Positions 7,589 through 15,327 of a stretch of 21,138 nucleotides of DNA are shown here, piece after piece. The notes beneath the pieces are model-generated. The model was not told where the DNA came from. It was given only the letters and a program-made list of their open reading frames with translations, and searched no databases. The stretch is from Negativicoccus succinicivorans (GTDB lineage Bacteria; Bacillota; Negativicutes; Veillonellales; Negativicoccaceae). The translations under genes were made by a program, and so were the position numbers. The stretch covers positions 1-21,138 of the forward strand of contig NZ_JAHAJN010000014.1 in NCBI RefSeq assembly GCF_018372215.1. Direction: 5' to 3'. Position 1 is the stretch's first letter, and each line of letters starts with the position of its first letter.

Positions 7589-7924
7589 ATGCAACAATTT
7601 ATGCCGTTAATTAATGCCGCATGGCCGTTTTTGTTGATGATCGCCATTTTTTATTTCTTACTGTATCGTCCGCAGAAACGGGAAAAGTCCGAACGTAAGC
7701 TGTTTTTAGAACGTCTCGGTCGCAACAGCAAGGTGATTACCGTCGGCGGACTGTATGGTACTGTAAAGGCGATTAAAAATGAATGGGTCCTTTTACAGAT
7801 CGCTCCGAAAGTGGAAATTAAAGTAGCCAAAGCGGCGATTCATAAATTCCAATCGGAAGAAAAAGAAGAACCGGTCGCTAAAGAAGTCGAAGCAGAGCAG
7901 GAAGCGGCCAACCGTGATGCCTGA
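7589..7924 (+). CDS. yajC: Preprotein translocase accessory subunit YajC
   Basis: YajC is a small single-pass membrane protein associated with SecDF-YidC in the Sec translocon. The 111-residue protein has one membrane helix (about 8-26) followed by the family motif YRPQKREKSER and a conserved core with VITVGGLYGTV. The tail is strongly acidic (SEEKEEPVAKEVEAEQE). The start has a near-perfect ribosome binding site AAGGAGGTG at 7575-7583. secD and secF follow after one intervening gene, which fits a yajC-secDF operon. Confidence 0.95.
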   Translation: MQQFMPLINAAWPFLLMIAIFYFLLYRPQKREKSERKLFLERLGRNSKVITVGGLYGTVKAIKNEWVLLQIAPKVEIKVAKAAIHKFQSEEKEEPVAKEVEAEQEAANRDA

Positions 7925-8489
7925 AATGACAGCGGCGCAAGCGCAGAAAAAAGCGTTGCGCCGTCCTCTTTTGGAACAACGGCAACACTTCGAGCCCGCT
8001 TCCGTCAGCCGCGCCATTTGCGAGCGCATCACGGATTCCGCGATGTTTCGCGACGCGAATGTTGTTTTCGGATATTTGGCGATGTCGCAGGAAATCAATA
8101 TTGATCCGGTGCTTAGCGCCGCGCTCGCTCAAGGGAAAACCGTTGCCGTGCCGAAACTCACGGCCACGCTCGGCATCATGGACGCGGTCGAGCTGACTTC
8201 ATGGGAAGATTTGGCGCTGAACCGCTGGGAGATTCGCGAACCGCGCGCCACCGCGGTGATGGATCCGAGGGAATTCGACTTGGTGTTGGTTCCCGGCTTG
8301 GCATTCACACGCAACGGAGCGCGCCTGGGCATGGGCGGCGGTTACTATGACCGCTGGCTGGTACATACAAATGCAAAGACACTCGGTATTTGCACCGAGG
8401 CCTTTCTCGTCACGCAGATTCCGCTTACGCCGAACGACGTAACGGTAGATGCGGTAGTCACGGAGACCGCCTGGTACACCGCGAGGTGA
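7914..8489 (+). CDS. 5-formyltetrahydrofolate cyclo-ligase
   Basis: The enzyme converts 5-formyl-THF to 5,10-methenyl-THF using ATP, returning a storage folate to the one-carbon pool. The 191-residue length suits the family. It shows an N-terminal basic helix (KKALRRPLL), substrate-loop residues FGYLAMSQEINI (52-63), PREFDLVLVPGLAF (118-131) and the ATP-binding GMGGGYYDRWL (139-149). GTG 7914 is best spaced from AGGAAG at 7899-7904; ATG 7917 or 7926 are alternatives. It overlaps the end of yajC by 11 bases, so it is coupled to it. Its placement between yajC and secD is functionally unrelated to secretion. Confidence 0.93.
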   Translation: MMPEMTAAQAQKKALRRPLLEQRQHFEPASVSRAICERITDSAMFRDANVVFGYLAMSQEINIDPVLSAALAQGKTVAVPKLTATLGIMDAVELTSWEDLALNRWEIREPRATAVMDPREFDLVLVPGLAFTRNGARLGMGGGYYDRWLVHTNAKTLGICTEAFLVTQIPLTPNDVTVDAVVTETAWYTAR

Positions 8490-8512
8490 CCGGCGGGGAG
8501 GGAGAATAAGTT

Positions 8513-9739
8513 TTGCGTATCAATGAGTTGTTAAAATTTTTATTGGCGATCGCTGTCATCATCGGCCTCTTTGTTTTCAAAGTAGGCGACTTGGCGGGAT
8601 CGATCAAACAGGGCTTGGATCTGCAAGGCGGCACGCATATCGTGCTGGAAGCGAAAGATATGCCCGCACACGCCGTTACCGATCAGGACGTGGAACAGGT
8701 CGTCAAGATCATGGAACGTCGTATCAATGAAATGGGTTTGACCGAACCGATCATTCAGCGCGAAGGTTCGCGTCGTATCATCATCGAACTGCCGGGCGAA
8801 CGCGATCCGGAACAGGCGATCAAAACGATCGGCAAGACGGCGATCCTGCAGTTCAAAGACGAGGACGGCAATGTCCGCCTTTCGGGTGAAGATCTGGCGA
8901 CAGCGAAAGAAGAATTGGGACAGGGAAATAAACCTTTAGTCGCCATCGAATTTAATGATCAGGGCGCGAAAAAATTCGGCGATCTGACCACGCAAAATGT
9001 CGGTCGTCATATCGCGATCGTATTGGACGGCGAAGTCCTGACAAATCCGGTCGTGAACGAACCGATCTTAGGCGGTAAAGCAGTCATCACCGGTAACCGT
9101 TCGCTGGAAGAAGCCAAAGACTTGGCGATTCTTTTGCGCAGCGGCGCGTTGCCGGTTAAAGTCGACGTTATGGAAGTTCGTACCGTCGGACCGTCGCTCG
9201 GTCAGGACTCCAAAGATAAGAGCGTCATGGCCTTCGCGATCGGCCTTTCGTTGATCACTCTTTTCATGCTTTTGATTTATCGCGTGAACGGGTTTATCGC
9301 CAATGTGGCGTTGCTCGTCTATGTTTTGTTATTGCTTTTGATTTTAAAATTACTGCATGCGACACTGACCCTACCGGGCATCGCGGGTATCATTCTTTCC
9401 ATCGGTATGGCGGTCGACGCGAACATTCTGATTTTCGAACGCTTTAAGGAAGAAATCGTGGCCGGTAAAGTATTGCGTCTGGCGATTCAGGCCGGTTTCA
9501 AACGCGCGTTCGCGACGATTTTCGACGCGAATATGACGGTTATGATTACCGCGCTGATCCTGTTCGTTTTGGGCAGCGGCACGATTAAAGGTTTCGCGAT
9601 TACGCTCGGTTTGGGCGTGCTCGTCAGCATGTTCACGGCGATCACCGTCAGTCGAACGCTGCTGATGATGCTCATCAACGCCAACATTGTGCATAATCCC
9701 TGGCTCTTCGGAGCGCGGAAAGGGGGCTATGCCAAATGA
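8513..9739 (+). CDS. secD: Protein translocase subunit SecD
   Basis: SecD, with SecF, uses the proton gradient to pull translocating proteins out of SecYEG. The 408-residue compact form begins with one membrane helix (about 7-23), then DLQGG (36-40) opening the periplasmic P1 domain. Five C-terminal helices follow, with the characteristic VDANILIFERFKEE motif. The start is TTG at 8513, preceded by GGAG at 8501-8504; no ATG fits better. The stop TGA overlaps the secF start as ATGA. The domain lengths are those of the short SecD of Gram-positive and related bacteria. Confidence 0.96.
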   Translation: MRINELLKFLLAIAVIIGLFVFKVGDLAGSIKQGLDLQGGTHIVLEAKDMPAHAVTDQDVEQVVKIMERRINEMGLTEPIIQREGSRRIIIELPGERDPEQAIKTIGKTAILQFKDEDGNVRLSGEDLATAKEELGQGNKPLVAIEFNDQGAKKFGDLTTQNVGRHIAIVLDGEVLTNPVVNEPILGGKAVITGNRSLEEAKDLAILLRSGALPVKVDVMEVRTVGPSLGQDSKDKSVMAFAIGLSLITLFMLLIYRVNGFIANVALLVYVLLLLLILKLLHATLTLPGIAGIILSIGMAVDANILIFERFKEEIVAGKVLRLAIQAGFKRAFATIFDANMTVMITALILFVLGSGTIKGFAITLGLGVLVSMFTAITVSRTLLMMLINANIVHNPWLFGARKGGYAK

Positions 9740-10647
9740 ATTGGAAGTGGAATGTAGTCAGCTATCGTAAAATTTGGTTTACATTCTCGACCCTGCTTGT
9801 CATTCCCTGCATCATCGCGATCGCGATGTTCGGTTTCAACTGGGGCATTGATTTCACCGGCGGCACGATTATCGACCTGAATTTCGCGCAGCTCGTGACG
9901 GTCGCGCAAGTGCGTGAGGCGGTCACCGACGACGGTCTCGGCGCCAGCACGATCCAGCTTTCCGGCAATGTCGACAGCGAATCGGGTCACGATGTGATGA
10001 TTCGCACGCATAACCTGTCGGCGGAAGAAACGAATGCGGTCGTAGCTCATGTGCAACAAAAATTGGGCGATGTCGATGTGAATCGTATCGAATCGGTCGG
10101 CGCGGTCATCGGTTCGGAAGTGACTGAACACGCGCTGATCAATTTGCTGGTCGCTTTCGCCGCGTTGATCGCGTACATCTCCTATCGTTTTGAATACCGG
10201 ATCGGCATTTCCTGTATCATCGCGATTACGCACGATATCTTAGTCGTGCTGGGCACATTCGCATTGTTCCAGCTGGAAATTGACGCGTCATTCCTGGCGG
10301 CGATTTTGACGGTTATCGGCTACTCGATGAACGAATCGGTCGTTATTTTCGACCGCGTCCGCGAAAACTTGCGCACGCATCGCAAAACGGATTCGTACGA
10401 AACGCTCGCGAATGACAGTATTAAGCAAAGTATTACGCGCAGTTTCTACACATTGACGACGGTTTTGTTCGCGGTCGGCTCGCTGTATTTCTTCGGCGGC
10501 GAGACCACGAAAAACTTCGCGCTTGTCATGCTGGTGGGTTTCATCAGCGGCGCGTATTCGTCTCTGTGCATCGCGACCTCGTTGTGGGTGGTATGGCGCA
10601 ACTATGACGGCAAAAAGCATCATAGCGTACGCACGAAAAACGCGTAA
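9736..10647 (+). CDS. secF: Protein translocase subunit SecF
   Basis: SecF is the partner of SecD. The 303-residue protein has a first helix (about 14-34), GIDFTGGT (37-44) and a block of five helices with YSMNESVVIFDRVREN (196-211). Family members usually read NDT where this one reads NES; the conservative Asp-to-Glu change at residue 200 is noted. Its ATG overlaps the secD stop; AAAGGGGG upstream is the likely ribosome binding site. A strong terminator ends the unit. Confidence 0.96.
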   Translation: MNWKWNVVSYRKIWFTFSTLLVIPCIIAIAMFGFNWGIDFTGGTIIDLNFAQLVTVAQVREAVTDDGLGASTIQLSGNVDSESGHDVMIRTHNLSAEETNAVVAHVQQKLGDVDVNRIESVGAVIGSEVTEHALINLLVAFAALIAYISYRFEYRIGISCIIAITHDILVVLGTFALFQLEIDASFLAAILTVIGYSMNESVVIFDRVRENLRTHRKTDSYETLANDSIKQSITRSFYTLTTVLFAVGSLYFFGGETTKNFALVMLVGFISGAYSSLCIATSLWVVWRNYDGKKHHSVRTKNA

Positions 10648-10651
10648 CGTG

Positions 10652-10681
10652 AAAAGATCCCGAGTTTTCGGGATCTTTTTT
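10652..10681 (+). terminator. Rho-independent terminator after secF
   Basis: A perfect 12-bp stem AAAAGATCCCGA (10652-10663) and TCGGGATCTTTT (10668-10679) has a GTTT loop and continues into a T-run. It lies four bases after the secF stop and is probably bidirectional. Confidence 0.95.
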
Positions 10682-10742
10682 ATTGCGGGATTAGCGGTTG
10701 TGCTCGCTGGAGTATTTTGAATTTTCACCGATTACTTTGGAT

Positions 10743-10811
10743 ATGGCAGTTTTCAAAAAGGTTTTGCCGTGCGTGAGAGTCTCGGTGTTGAAATGCATAT
10801 CCGGCAACTGA
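10743..10811 (+). other. Possible 22-codon small ORF in the secF-pilus spacer
   Basis: An ATG at 10743 opens a 22-codon frame (MAVFKKVLPCVRVSVLKCIS then GN) ending in TGA exactly where the next hairpin/T-tract begins. There is no convincing ribosome binding site and no family resemblance, so it may be chance. The rest of 10684-10888 shows no gene that I recognise. Confidence 0.15.
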
Positions 10812-10813
10812 AA

Positions 10814-10836
10814 AAAAGGACTGCGGGAGTCTTTTT
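10814..10836 (+). terminator. Second hairpin with T-tract in the secF-pilus spacer
   Basis: AAAAGGACT (10814-10822) pairs with AGTCTTTTT (10828-10836) with one G-T pair and a five-base loop. It is an A/T-closed hairpin resembling a weak intrinsic terminator. It lies between the secF terminator and the pilus promoter, so it might end a short transcript or act as a backup. Confidence 0.45.
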
Positions 10837-10888
10837 AAGCTCGTCAAACAGCGAGGAAAAGGTCGCGTCGCTACAGCGAAAAATCTCC

Positions 10889-10919
10889 TTGACTTTTTAT
10901 TTTCGTGAGATAGTATAAA
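10889..10919 (+). promoter_or_regulatory. Promoter of the pilus/pseudopilus operon
   Basis: A -35-like TTGACT is at 10889-10894, with either TAGTAT (10911-10916, 16-bp spacer) or TATAAA (10914-10919, 19-bp spacer) as the -10. A perfect TATAAT also occurs at 10922-10927 but has no matched -35. The local A/T richness contrasts with the flanking genes. A ribosome binding site AAAGGAG follows at 10951-10957. Confidence 0.6.
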
Positions 10920-10967
10920 AATATAATAGACGAAAATTTATGTTGCGAATAAAGGAGCAGCGACGAC

Positions 10968-12119
10968 ATGACGGCGCAGGAGATGGCAACACCTAAGACA
11001 GCGGTGCACGCATTACTGACGCAAGCAGTGGCTGACGGCGCGAGCGATGTGCATTTTGAACCGCAAGAGAACGAGCTGCGCGTGCGTTTTCGCATTCACG
11101 GCAAACTTTGGGAAACAACGCAACTCCCCGGGACTTTTGCGCCCTCGGTGGCGAATTATATCAAAGCGCTGGCGCATATGAATATGGCGGAAAAACGATT
11201 GCCCTTAGATGGCAGTTGCACTTTTGAAACCGGTAACAGGAAATATGATTTACGTATTTCTTCGTTACCGGTTTTTTATGGTGAAAAAATAGTGATTAGA
11301 ATTTTAGGTAATCCGCTATTTGTGCCGCAACTGGAAAGGCTCGGCCTGTTGCCGGCGGCGCAGTCGCTGTTGGTTCGCGAATTGCGACGCAGCGCGGGAC
11401 TGATCGTGGTTGCCGGCGCCACCGGAACGGGCAAAAGCACCACGCTGGCGGCGGCACTCGCCTTTTTGAATGACAGCGCGCGCAATTTGGTCTCGATTGA
11501 AGATCCGATTGAATATCATTTGCCCGGCGTGAATCAAGTGCAAGTGAATGAACAAAGCGGACTCACATTCGCCAAAGGACTGCGCAGTATTTTGCGCCAA
11601 GATCCCGATGTGATCGCCGTTGGCGAAATTCGCGATCGTGAAACGGCGGAAATCGCGATTCGCGCGGCACTGACAGGTCACCTGGTGTTGTCCTCGATGC
11701 ACGCCAATACGGCGGCGGAAATACCGTTGCGTTTTGTGGAAATGGGAATCGCGCCGTATCTTGTGGCGGCGTCGCTGACGCTGGTGATTTCGCAACGTTT
11801 GCTGCGTCTTTTATGTCCCGCGTGCAAACAACCTTACCGTGGCGTTACGCCATGGGTTGAGGAGAGTGCCGATAACGCTTTATTTACGCGCGGCGGTTGC
11901 GAGCAATGCCACGCGACCGGCTATGCCGGACGGACAGGTATTTTTGAAATGTTGCCGCTGGATGAGCGCATTAAAAATCAACTGGCGTTGCCGGAAGGTG
12001 TTTCCGGGTTACGTTCGTTGTGCGGCAGTTTGACGCGCTTTCCGCTCGCGGAGCAGGTTCGTGAGATGATCGAGAAAGGCGAGGTAGGTGTAGAGGAGGC
12101 GGCTTTTTTTGCGAGTTAA
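10968..12119 (+). CDS. PilB/GspE-type assembly ATPase (short form)
   Basis: This hexameric ATPase powers pilin or pseudopilin polymerisation from the cytoplasmic face. It shows SDVHFEP (26-32), Walker A GATGTGKST (150-158), the Asp box SIEDPIEY (176-183), Walker B DPDVIAVGEIRD (212-223), the His box TGHLVLSSMHANTA (236-249) and a zinc tetracysteine C283, C286, C311, C314, which marks the PilB/GspE branch rather than PilT. At 383 residues it lacks the 150-200-residue N-terminal domain of most PilB/GspE proteins, resembling ComGA in size. The ATG has AAAGGAG ten bases upstream. It is the first gene of the operon; the next gene overlaps by 11 bases. Confidence 0.93.
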   Translation: MTAQEMATPKTAVHALLTQAVADGASDVHFEPQENELRVRFRIHGKLWETTQLPGTFAPSVANYIKALAHMNMAEKRLPLDGSCTFETGNRKYDLRISSLPVFYGEKIVIRILGNPLFVPQLERLGLLPAAQSLLVRELRRSAGLIVVAGATGTGKSTTLAAALAFLNDSARNLVSIEDPIEYHLPGVNQVQVNEQSGLTFAKGLRSILRQDPDVIAVGEIRDRETAEIAIRAALTGHLVLSSMHANTAAEIPLRFVEMGIAPYLVAASLTLVISQRLLRLLCPACKQPYRGVTPWVEESADNALFTRGGCEQCHATGYAGRTGIFEMLPLDERIKNQLALPEGVSGLRSLCGSLTRFPLAEQVREMIEKGEVGVEEAAFFAS

Positions 12120-13143
12120 TTGGCAGGCGGATTGGTTGGCTCAGGCGTTACAACGCCAGGCGAGTGATATTCACCTGACTCCGGGAGAGCCGATTTATTA
12201 TCGGCGGGAAGGACGACTGGAAAACAGCGGAGATATCATCAGCGAAGCGGTGTGGGATGCCTGGTGCGCTCATTTTTTAACAGCAGATGAGCAAACCAGC
12301 CTGCGTTCCGAACGTCATCTTGATATTGTTTGCCGTGAAAATCGACCGCTGCGCTTTTCTTTCTTTTTCGCCGGTGGCAAACTTTGCGCCGGCGTGCGAA
12401 TTTTGTACGGTTTGGACGATTTACCGGCGGATCCCGATCCGGCGCTTTTGGCGGATGCCGCCGCGTTAAATGAGGGCTTGGTGCTGATCGGCGGCGCGAC
12501 CGGCAGCGGCAAAACGACGGCGTTATTGCATGTTTTGGCGCAAATGAATGAACGGTTTTCGCGGCATGTGATTACGCTGGAAGATCCGCCGGAATTATAT
12601 TTACCCGCCGGCCGTTGTCTGATTCGTCAACGCGCTGTCGGCACGGACGTGGCGGATTTCACGAGCGGCGTGTGGGAAGCGTTACGAGCGGATCCGGATG
12701 TGTTGGTCATCGGTGAATTGCGTCATCCGGAGACGATTCACGCGGCGTTGACGGCGGCGGAGACCGGTCACCTCGTGTTGGCTACCGTACACAGCGCAAC
12801 ACTGCCCGCCATGATCGGGCGGATGGTGCACGCGTTCCCCGCGGCGGCGCAAACGCAAGTGCGGTACCAAATCGCTGCGACATTGCGGCTGGCTGTCGCG
12901 CAGCGTCTGCTTCCGGTCGGCGCGCGCCGCGTATTATTGCGTTCGTACGCGTGGTGGACGCCGGCTTTGTCACGTTTGGTGCGTGACGGCAAAGAGGCGC
13001 AATTGAACGGTTATTTACAAACGGGCGGTGTGCAGGCGCAAACATTTGCGCAGGCGCTGCAACGCGCGCGGCAAATGCTTTCCGCCGACGAAAAAGACGA
13101 TCTTGAGGAGCAATGGCGGCAATGCAGCGATACCACTATATAG
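12109..13143 (+). CDS. PilT-like (retraction-type) ATPase
   Basis: This 344-residue second secretion ATPase has SDIHLTPG (19-26), Walker A GGATGSGKTT (128-137), LEDPPELYL (157-165), Walker B DPDVLVIGELRH (195-206) and HLVLATVHSAT (221-231). It then runs into a PilT-style HAFPAAAQTQVRYQIAATLR (241-260) and QRLLPVGARR. It has no tetracysteine, unlike its neighbour, and ALSRLVRDGK near 286-295 matches the PilT AIRNLIREGK region. The usual Asp ending the Walker B segment is His206 here. The start is TTG at 12109 with AGGAGG at 12094-12099. A PilT role implies a retractable pilus; a divergent assembly ATPase is the alternative. Confidence 0.82.
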   Translation: MRVNWQADWLAQALQRQASDIHLTPGEPIYYRREGRLENSGDIISEAVWDAWCAHFLTADEQTSLRSERHLDIVCRENRPLRFSFFFAGGKLCAGVRILYGLDDLPADPDPALLADAAALNEGLVLIGGATGSGKTTALLHVLAQMNERFSRHVITLEDPPELYLPAGRCLIRQRAVGTDVADFTSGVWEALRADPDVLVIGELRHPETIHAALTAAETGHLVLATVHSATLPAMIGRMVHAFPAAAQTQVRYQIAATLRLAVAQRLLPVGARRVLLRSYAWWTPALSRLVRDGKEAQLNGYLQTGGVQAQTFAQALQRARQMLSADEKDDLEEQWRQCSDTTI

Positions 13144-14300
13144 CATTGGATGAGGCGCAACATTTGCGGCGCACGGGCTGGATTGAAAGCGCTTCTGAAG
13201 ACGACGCGGCGGCGTTGCTGCGGGCGCGTTCCTGGTATGTGGTTCGTTTGCGCCGCGGCAATGCGTGGGAACAAATTTCGCAACGAAAACTCGGGGCGCG
13301 CACCTTGGCGCTTTTTACCCAACAGTGGGCGACATTGTTGCGCGCCGGGATTGACGTGTTGACGGCGCTGCGCTTGCTGAGTGAAACGGGTCCGCCCCGC
13401 TTGCAACAAGCGTTAACCGATGTCAGCGCGGCGGTGGAGACGGGTGACACGTTGCGGCAAGCCTTGCAAACGGCGCGCGCTTTCCCGCCGCTACTGATCG
13501 CGCTGGTGGAAGCGGGCGAAGCGGCCGGCGTGCTGGCGGAGAATTTAACATACGCTTCGCTTTATTATCGCAATCAGTTAAAACTGCAGCGTTTGCGTCG
13601 GGAGGCGTACAGCTATCCGTTGCTGGTGATGCTTGCGGGATTATTAGTCGGCGGGATTTCCGTGATTTGGATTTTGCCGACTTTTGCGAACCTGTTCGCC
13701 GATCTCGGCGCGCAGCCGTCGGCGGTGACGCAAACGGTACTAACGACGGCGCAATGGTTTCATTCCCATGTGCTTTTGATCGCGCTCGCGCTGTTTCTGG
13801 TTTTGGGTGTGATCGTCGCGCTGGCCATGACGCCGACCGGACGAATGGTTGTCGCGCGCCAAGCGGATCGTTTTACTTTATTTCGCGCGCCTATGTACGC
13901 GCGCATGGCGCAGGTGCAGGCGCTTTTGTTAAAAAGCGGTTTGGATCTTGCGGAGACATTGCGTCTGACGGCGGCGGTGACTAATCCGCTATACCGGGAA
14001 CGCTTGCTTACCGCTCGCACCGCCGTGCGCAACGGTCGCGCGTTGGAGACGGCGCTGCAAGCGGCGGACATCACCGCGCCGGTGTATCTTCACATGGTGC
14101 GCGTGGGCACGGAAAGCGGACGTTTGGAGGAACTCTTGGCGGAGACAGCCGCGTATTACGAAGAGGAAAGCGCGCGCAGCTGGGAACAGTTGAAAACATG
14201 GTTGGGCCCGGTGCTTTTGTTGGCGACGGGATTGTGGGTAGGATTTTTAATGTACAGCATTTTACTGCCGATTATCGATGTGGTAACGGCTCCGATGTAG
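13122..14300 (+). CDS. PilC/GspF-type inner-membrane platform protein
   Basis: This polytopic protein links the ATPase to the growing pilus. In the 392-residue form it has two T2SSF domains (about 65-185 and 255-385), each with the repeated signature LVEAGEAAGVLAENL (128-142) and MVRVGTESGRLEELL (325-339). Membrane segments are at about 165-188, 216-236 and 361-384. The N-terminal RRTGWIESASEDDAAALL is the usual 'G-x-x-x-A' cytoplasmic lead-in. I prefer ATG 13122 because GAGGAG at 13105-13110 is 11 bases upstream; ATG 13113 is only two bases from it. It overlaps the PilT-like gene by about 22 bases. Confidence 0.93.
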   Translation: MQRYHYIALDEAQHLRRTGWIESASEDDAAALLRARSWYVVRLRRGNAWEQISQRKLGARTLALFTQQWATLLRAGIDVLTALRLLSETGPPRLQQALTDVSAAVETGDTLRQALQTARAFPPLLIALVEAGEAAGVLAENLTYASLYYRNQLKLQRLRREAYSYPLLVMLAGLLVGGISVIWILPTFANLFADLGAQPSAVTQTVLTTAQWFHSHVLLIALALFLVLGVIVALAMTPTGRMVVARQADRFTLFRAPMYARMAQVQALLLKSGLDLAETLRLTAAVTNPLYRERLLTARTAVRNGRALETALQAADITAPVYLHMVRVGTESGRLEELLAETAAYYEEESARSWEQLKTWLGPVLLLATGLWVGFLMYSILLPIIDVVTAPM

Positions 14301-14314
14301 AAAGGATGATTTCC

Positions 14315-14698
14315 ATGCAAAGAACGAAACAACGCAAACATGCCGGTTTTACTTTGATCGAATTGTTAATTGTAATTGCCATCATCGGGATTTTGGCGAC
14401 GGTTGTTATACCGAAGTTCGGCGGCGCGGCGGATCGCGCCAAAGTGGCGAAGATTCAAGCGGATTTGCACAGTGTCGGAACGGCGGTGGCGATGTACCAG
14501 GTGGACACGGGCAAATACCCGAGTTCCCTGGACGAATTGGTAAATACGACCGACGCGGGCAAAGGGTACTTGGAAGCGGTTCCGAAAGCGCCGGATGATG
14601 AAAGCTACGACACGAGCAAACTGGCGACGAAGGGAGAAGTCACGTATAGCTATAAAGGCACGACATACTCCTCGCACGGCGGACCGAGCGGCAAATGA
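14315..14698 (+). CDS. Major pilin/pseudopilin (GspG/PilE/ComGC-like)
   Basis: This is the main subunit of the pilus or pseudopilus. The 127-residue prepilin has a short basic leader ending at G11, cleavage before F12, Glu at +5 (FTLIE) and the hydrophobic helix LLIVIAIIGILATVVIPKF. The C-terminal globular part has VDTGKYPSSLDEL and a KAPDDESYDT segment like the GspG calcium-loop region. The length fits GspG. The start is set by AAAGGA at 14301-14306, eight bases before ATG 14315; ATG 14306 overlaps that site. It is the only gene of the operon separated from the previous one (14 bases), fitting independent strong translation. Confidence 0.93.
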   Translation: MQRTKQRKHAGFTLIELLIVIAIIGILATVVIPKFGGAADRAKVAKIQADLHSVGTAVAMYQVDTGKYPSSLDELVNTTDAGKGYLEAVPKAPDDESYDTSKLATKGEVTYSYKGTTYSSHGGPSGK

Positions 14699-15327
14699 CG
14701 CTGACCGCGGTCGGCGTTTTGCTGTGGCCCTGTCTCGCGGGACCCTGCATATGGCGTTGGGCGGAAGCGTATCGAAGGCGTTATGCCGCGGAGTGGGCCG
14801 AGCCTTTTACGCCGCGTCGCGGGTTAACGCGCGCGGAATGGGGCTTCGGTTTTTTAGCGGCGCTGAGCCTATTGCCCGGTCTGAATGCCGGGCGTTCGCT
14901 CATCGGCACGTTGGTACTGTGCGGACTGAGTTTGCTCGCCGCGCTTTGTGACGCGCGCTATGGCGTGCTGCCGAGGCGACTTTCACTTTTGCTTTTTCTG
15001 GCAGGCGTCGCGGAAAGCATCGTTGCGGGACATTTTCTGAGTGCATTGACGGCAAGCCTTTTAGCGGTTGTCGCGGCCGGCGTTTTATACGGACTCGCGC
15101 GCGGCGGCATGGGACAGGGCGACATTTGGTATTACGCGGCGCTCGCCGCTTGGTTGTCGCCGCTGCAAACGTTTTTACTGCTGTGGCTGGCGGCGCTCTT
15201 GGGGGCGTGCTTCGGCATCCTTTGCCGCGGATTTTCTTCCCGCCGTCAGGCAATTCCGTTCGGACCTTTTTTGACGTTGGCGGTCGGCTTAGCGACACCG
15301 GTAGGAAGTTGGCTGGGTTATGGATAA
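14695..15327 (+). CDS. Short type IV prepilin peptidase (A24 family), non-canonical
   Basis: This polytopic membrane aspartyl protease would cleave the leaders of the five neighbouring prepilins. It carries D86 in CDARYGVLP, equivalent to the DxxxxxIP site, and D143 in GMGQGD, the GxGD site, followed by IPFGPFLTLA, a typical A24 block. It has only 210 residues and lacks the N-terminal methyltransferase domain with its four cysteines. After GD it reads IWYY rather than the common xKLL. ATG 14695 overlaps the pilin stop as ATGA with no strong ribosome binding site, so it is coupled and likely made at lower level. Function as the local peptidase is inferred from both Asp residues. Confidence 0.8.
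   Translation: MTLTAVGVLLWPCLAGPCIWRWAEAYRRRYAAEWAEPFTPRRGLTRAEWGFGFLAALSLLPGLNAGRSLIGTLVLCGLSLLAALCDARYGVLPRRLSLLLFLAGVAESIVAGHFLSALTASLLAVVAAGVLYGLARGGMGQGDIWYYAALAAWLSPLQTFLLLWLAALLGACFGILCRGFSSRRQAIPFGPFLTLAVGLATPVGSWLGYG

Noticed and set aside
13667..13984. 105-codon + strand ORF inside the platform gene
   Set aside because: It is in another frame of PilC/GspF and has no motif or ribosome binding site.
14198..14314. N-terminal extension of the major pilin
   Set aside because: It would place about 40 residues before the short prepilin leader and overlap the platform gene; AAAGGA at 14301 points to 14315.
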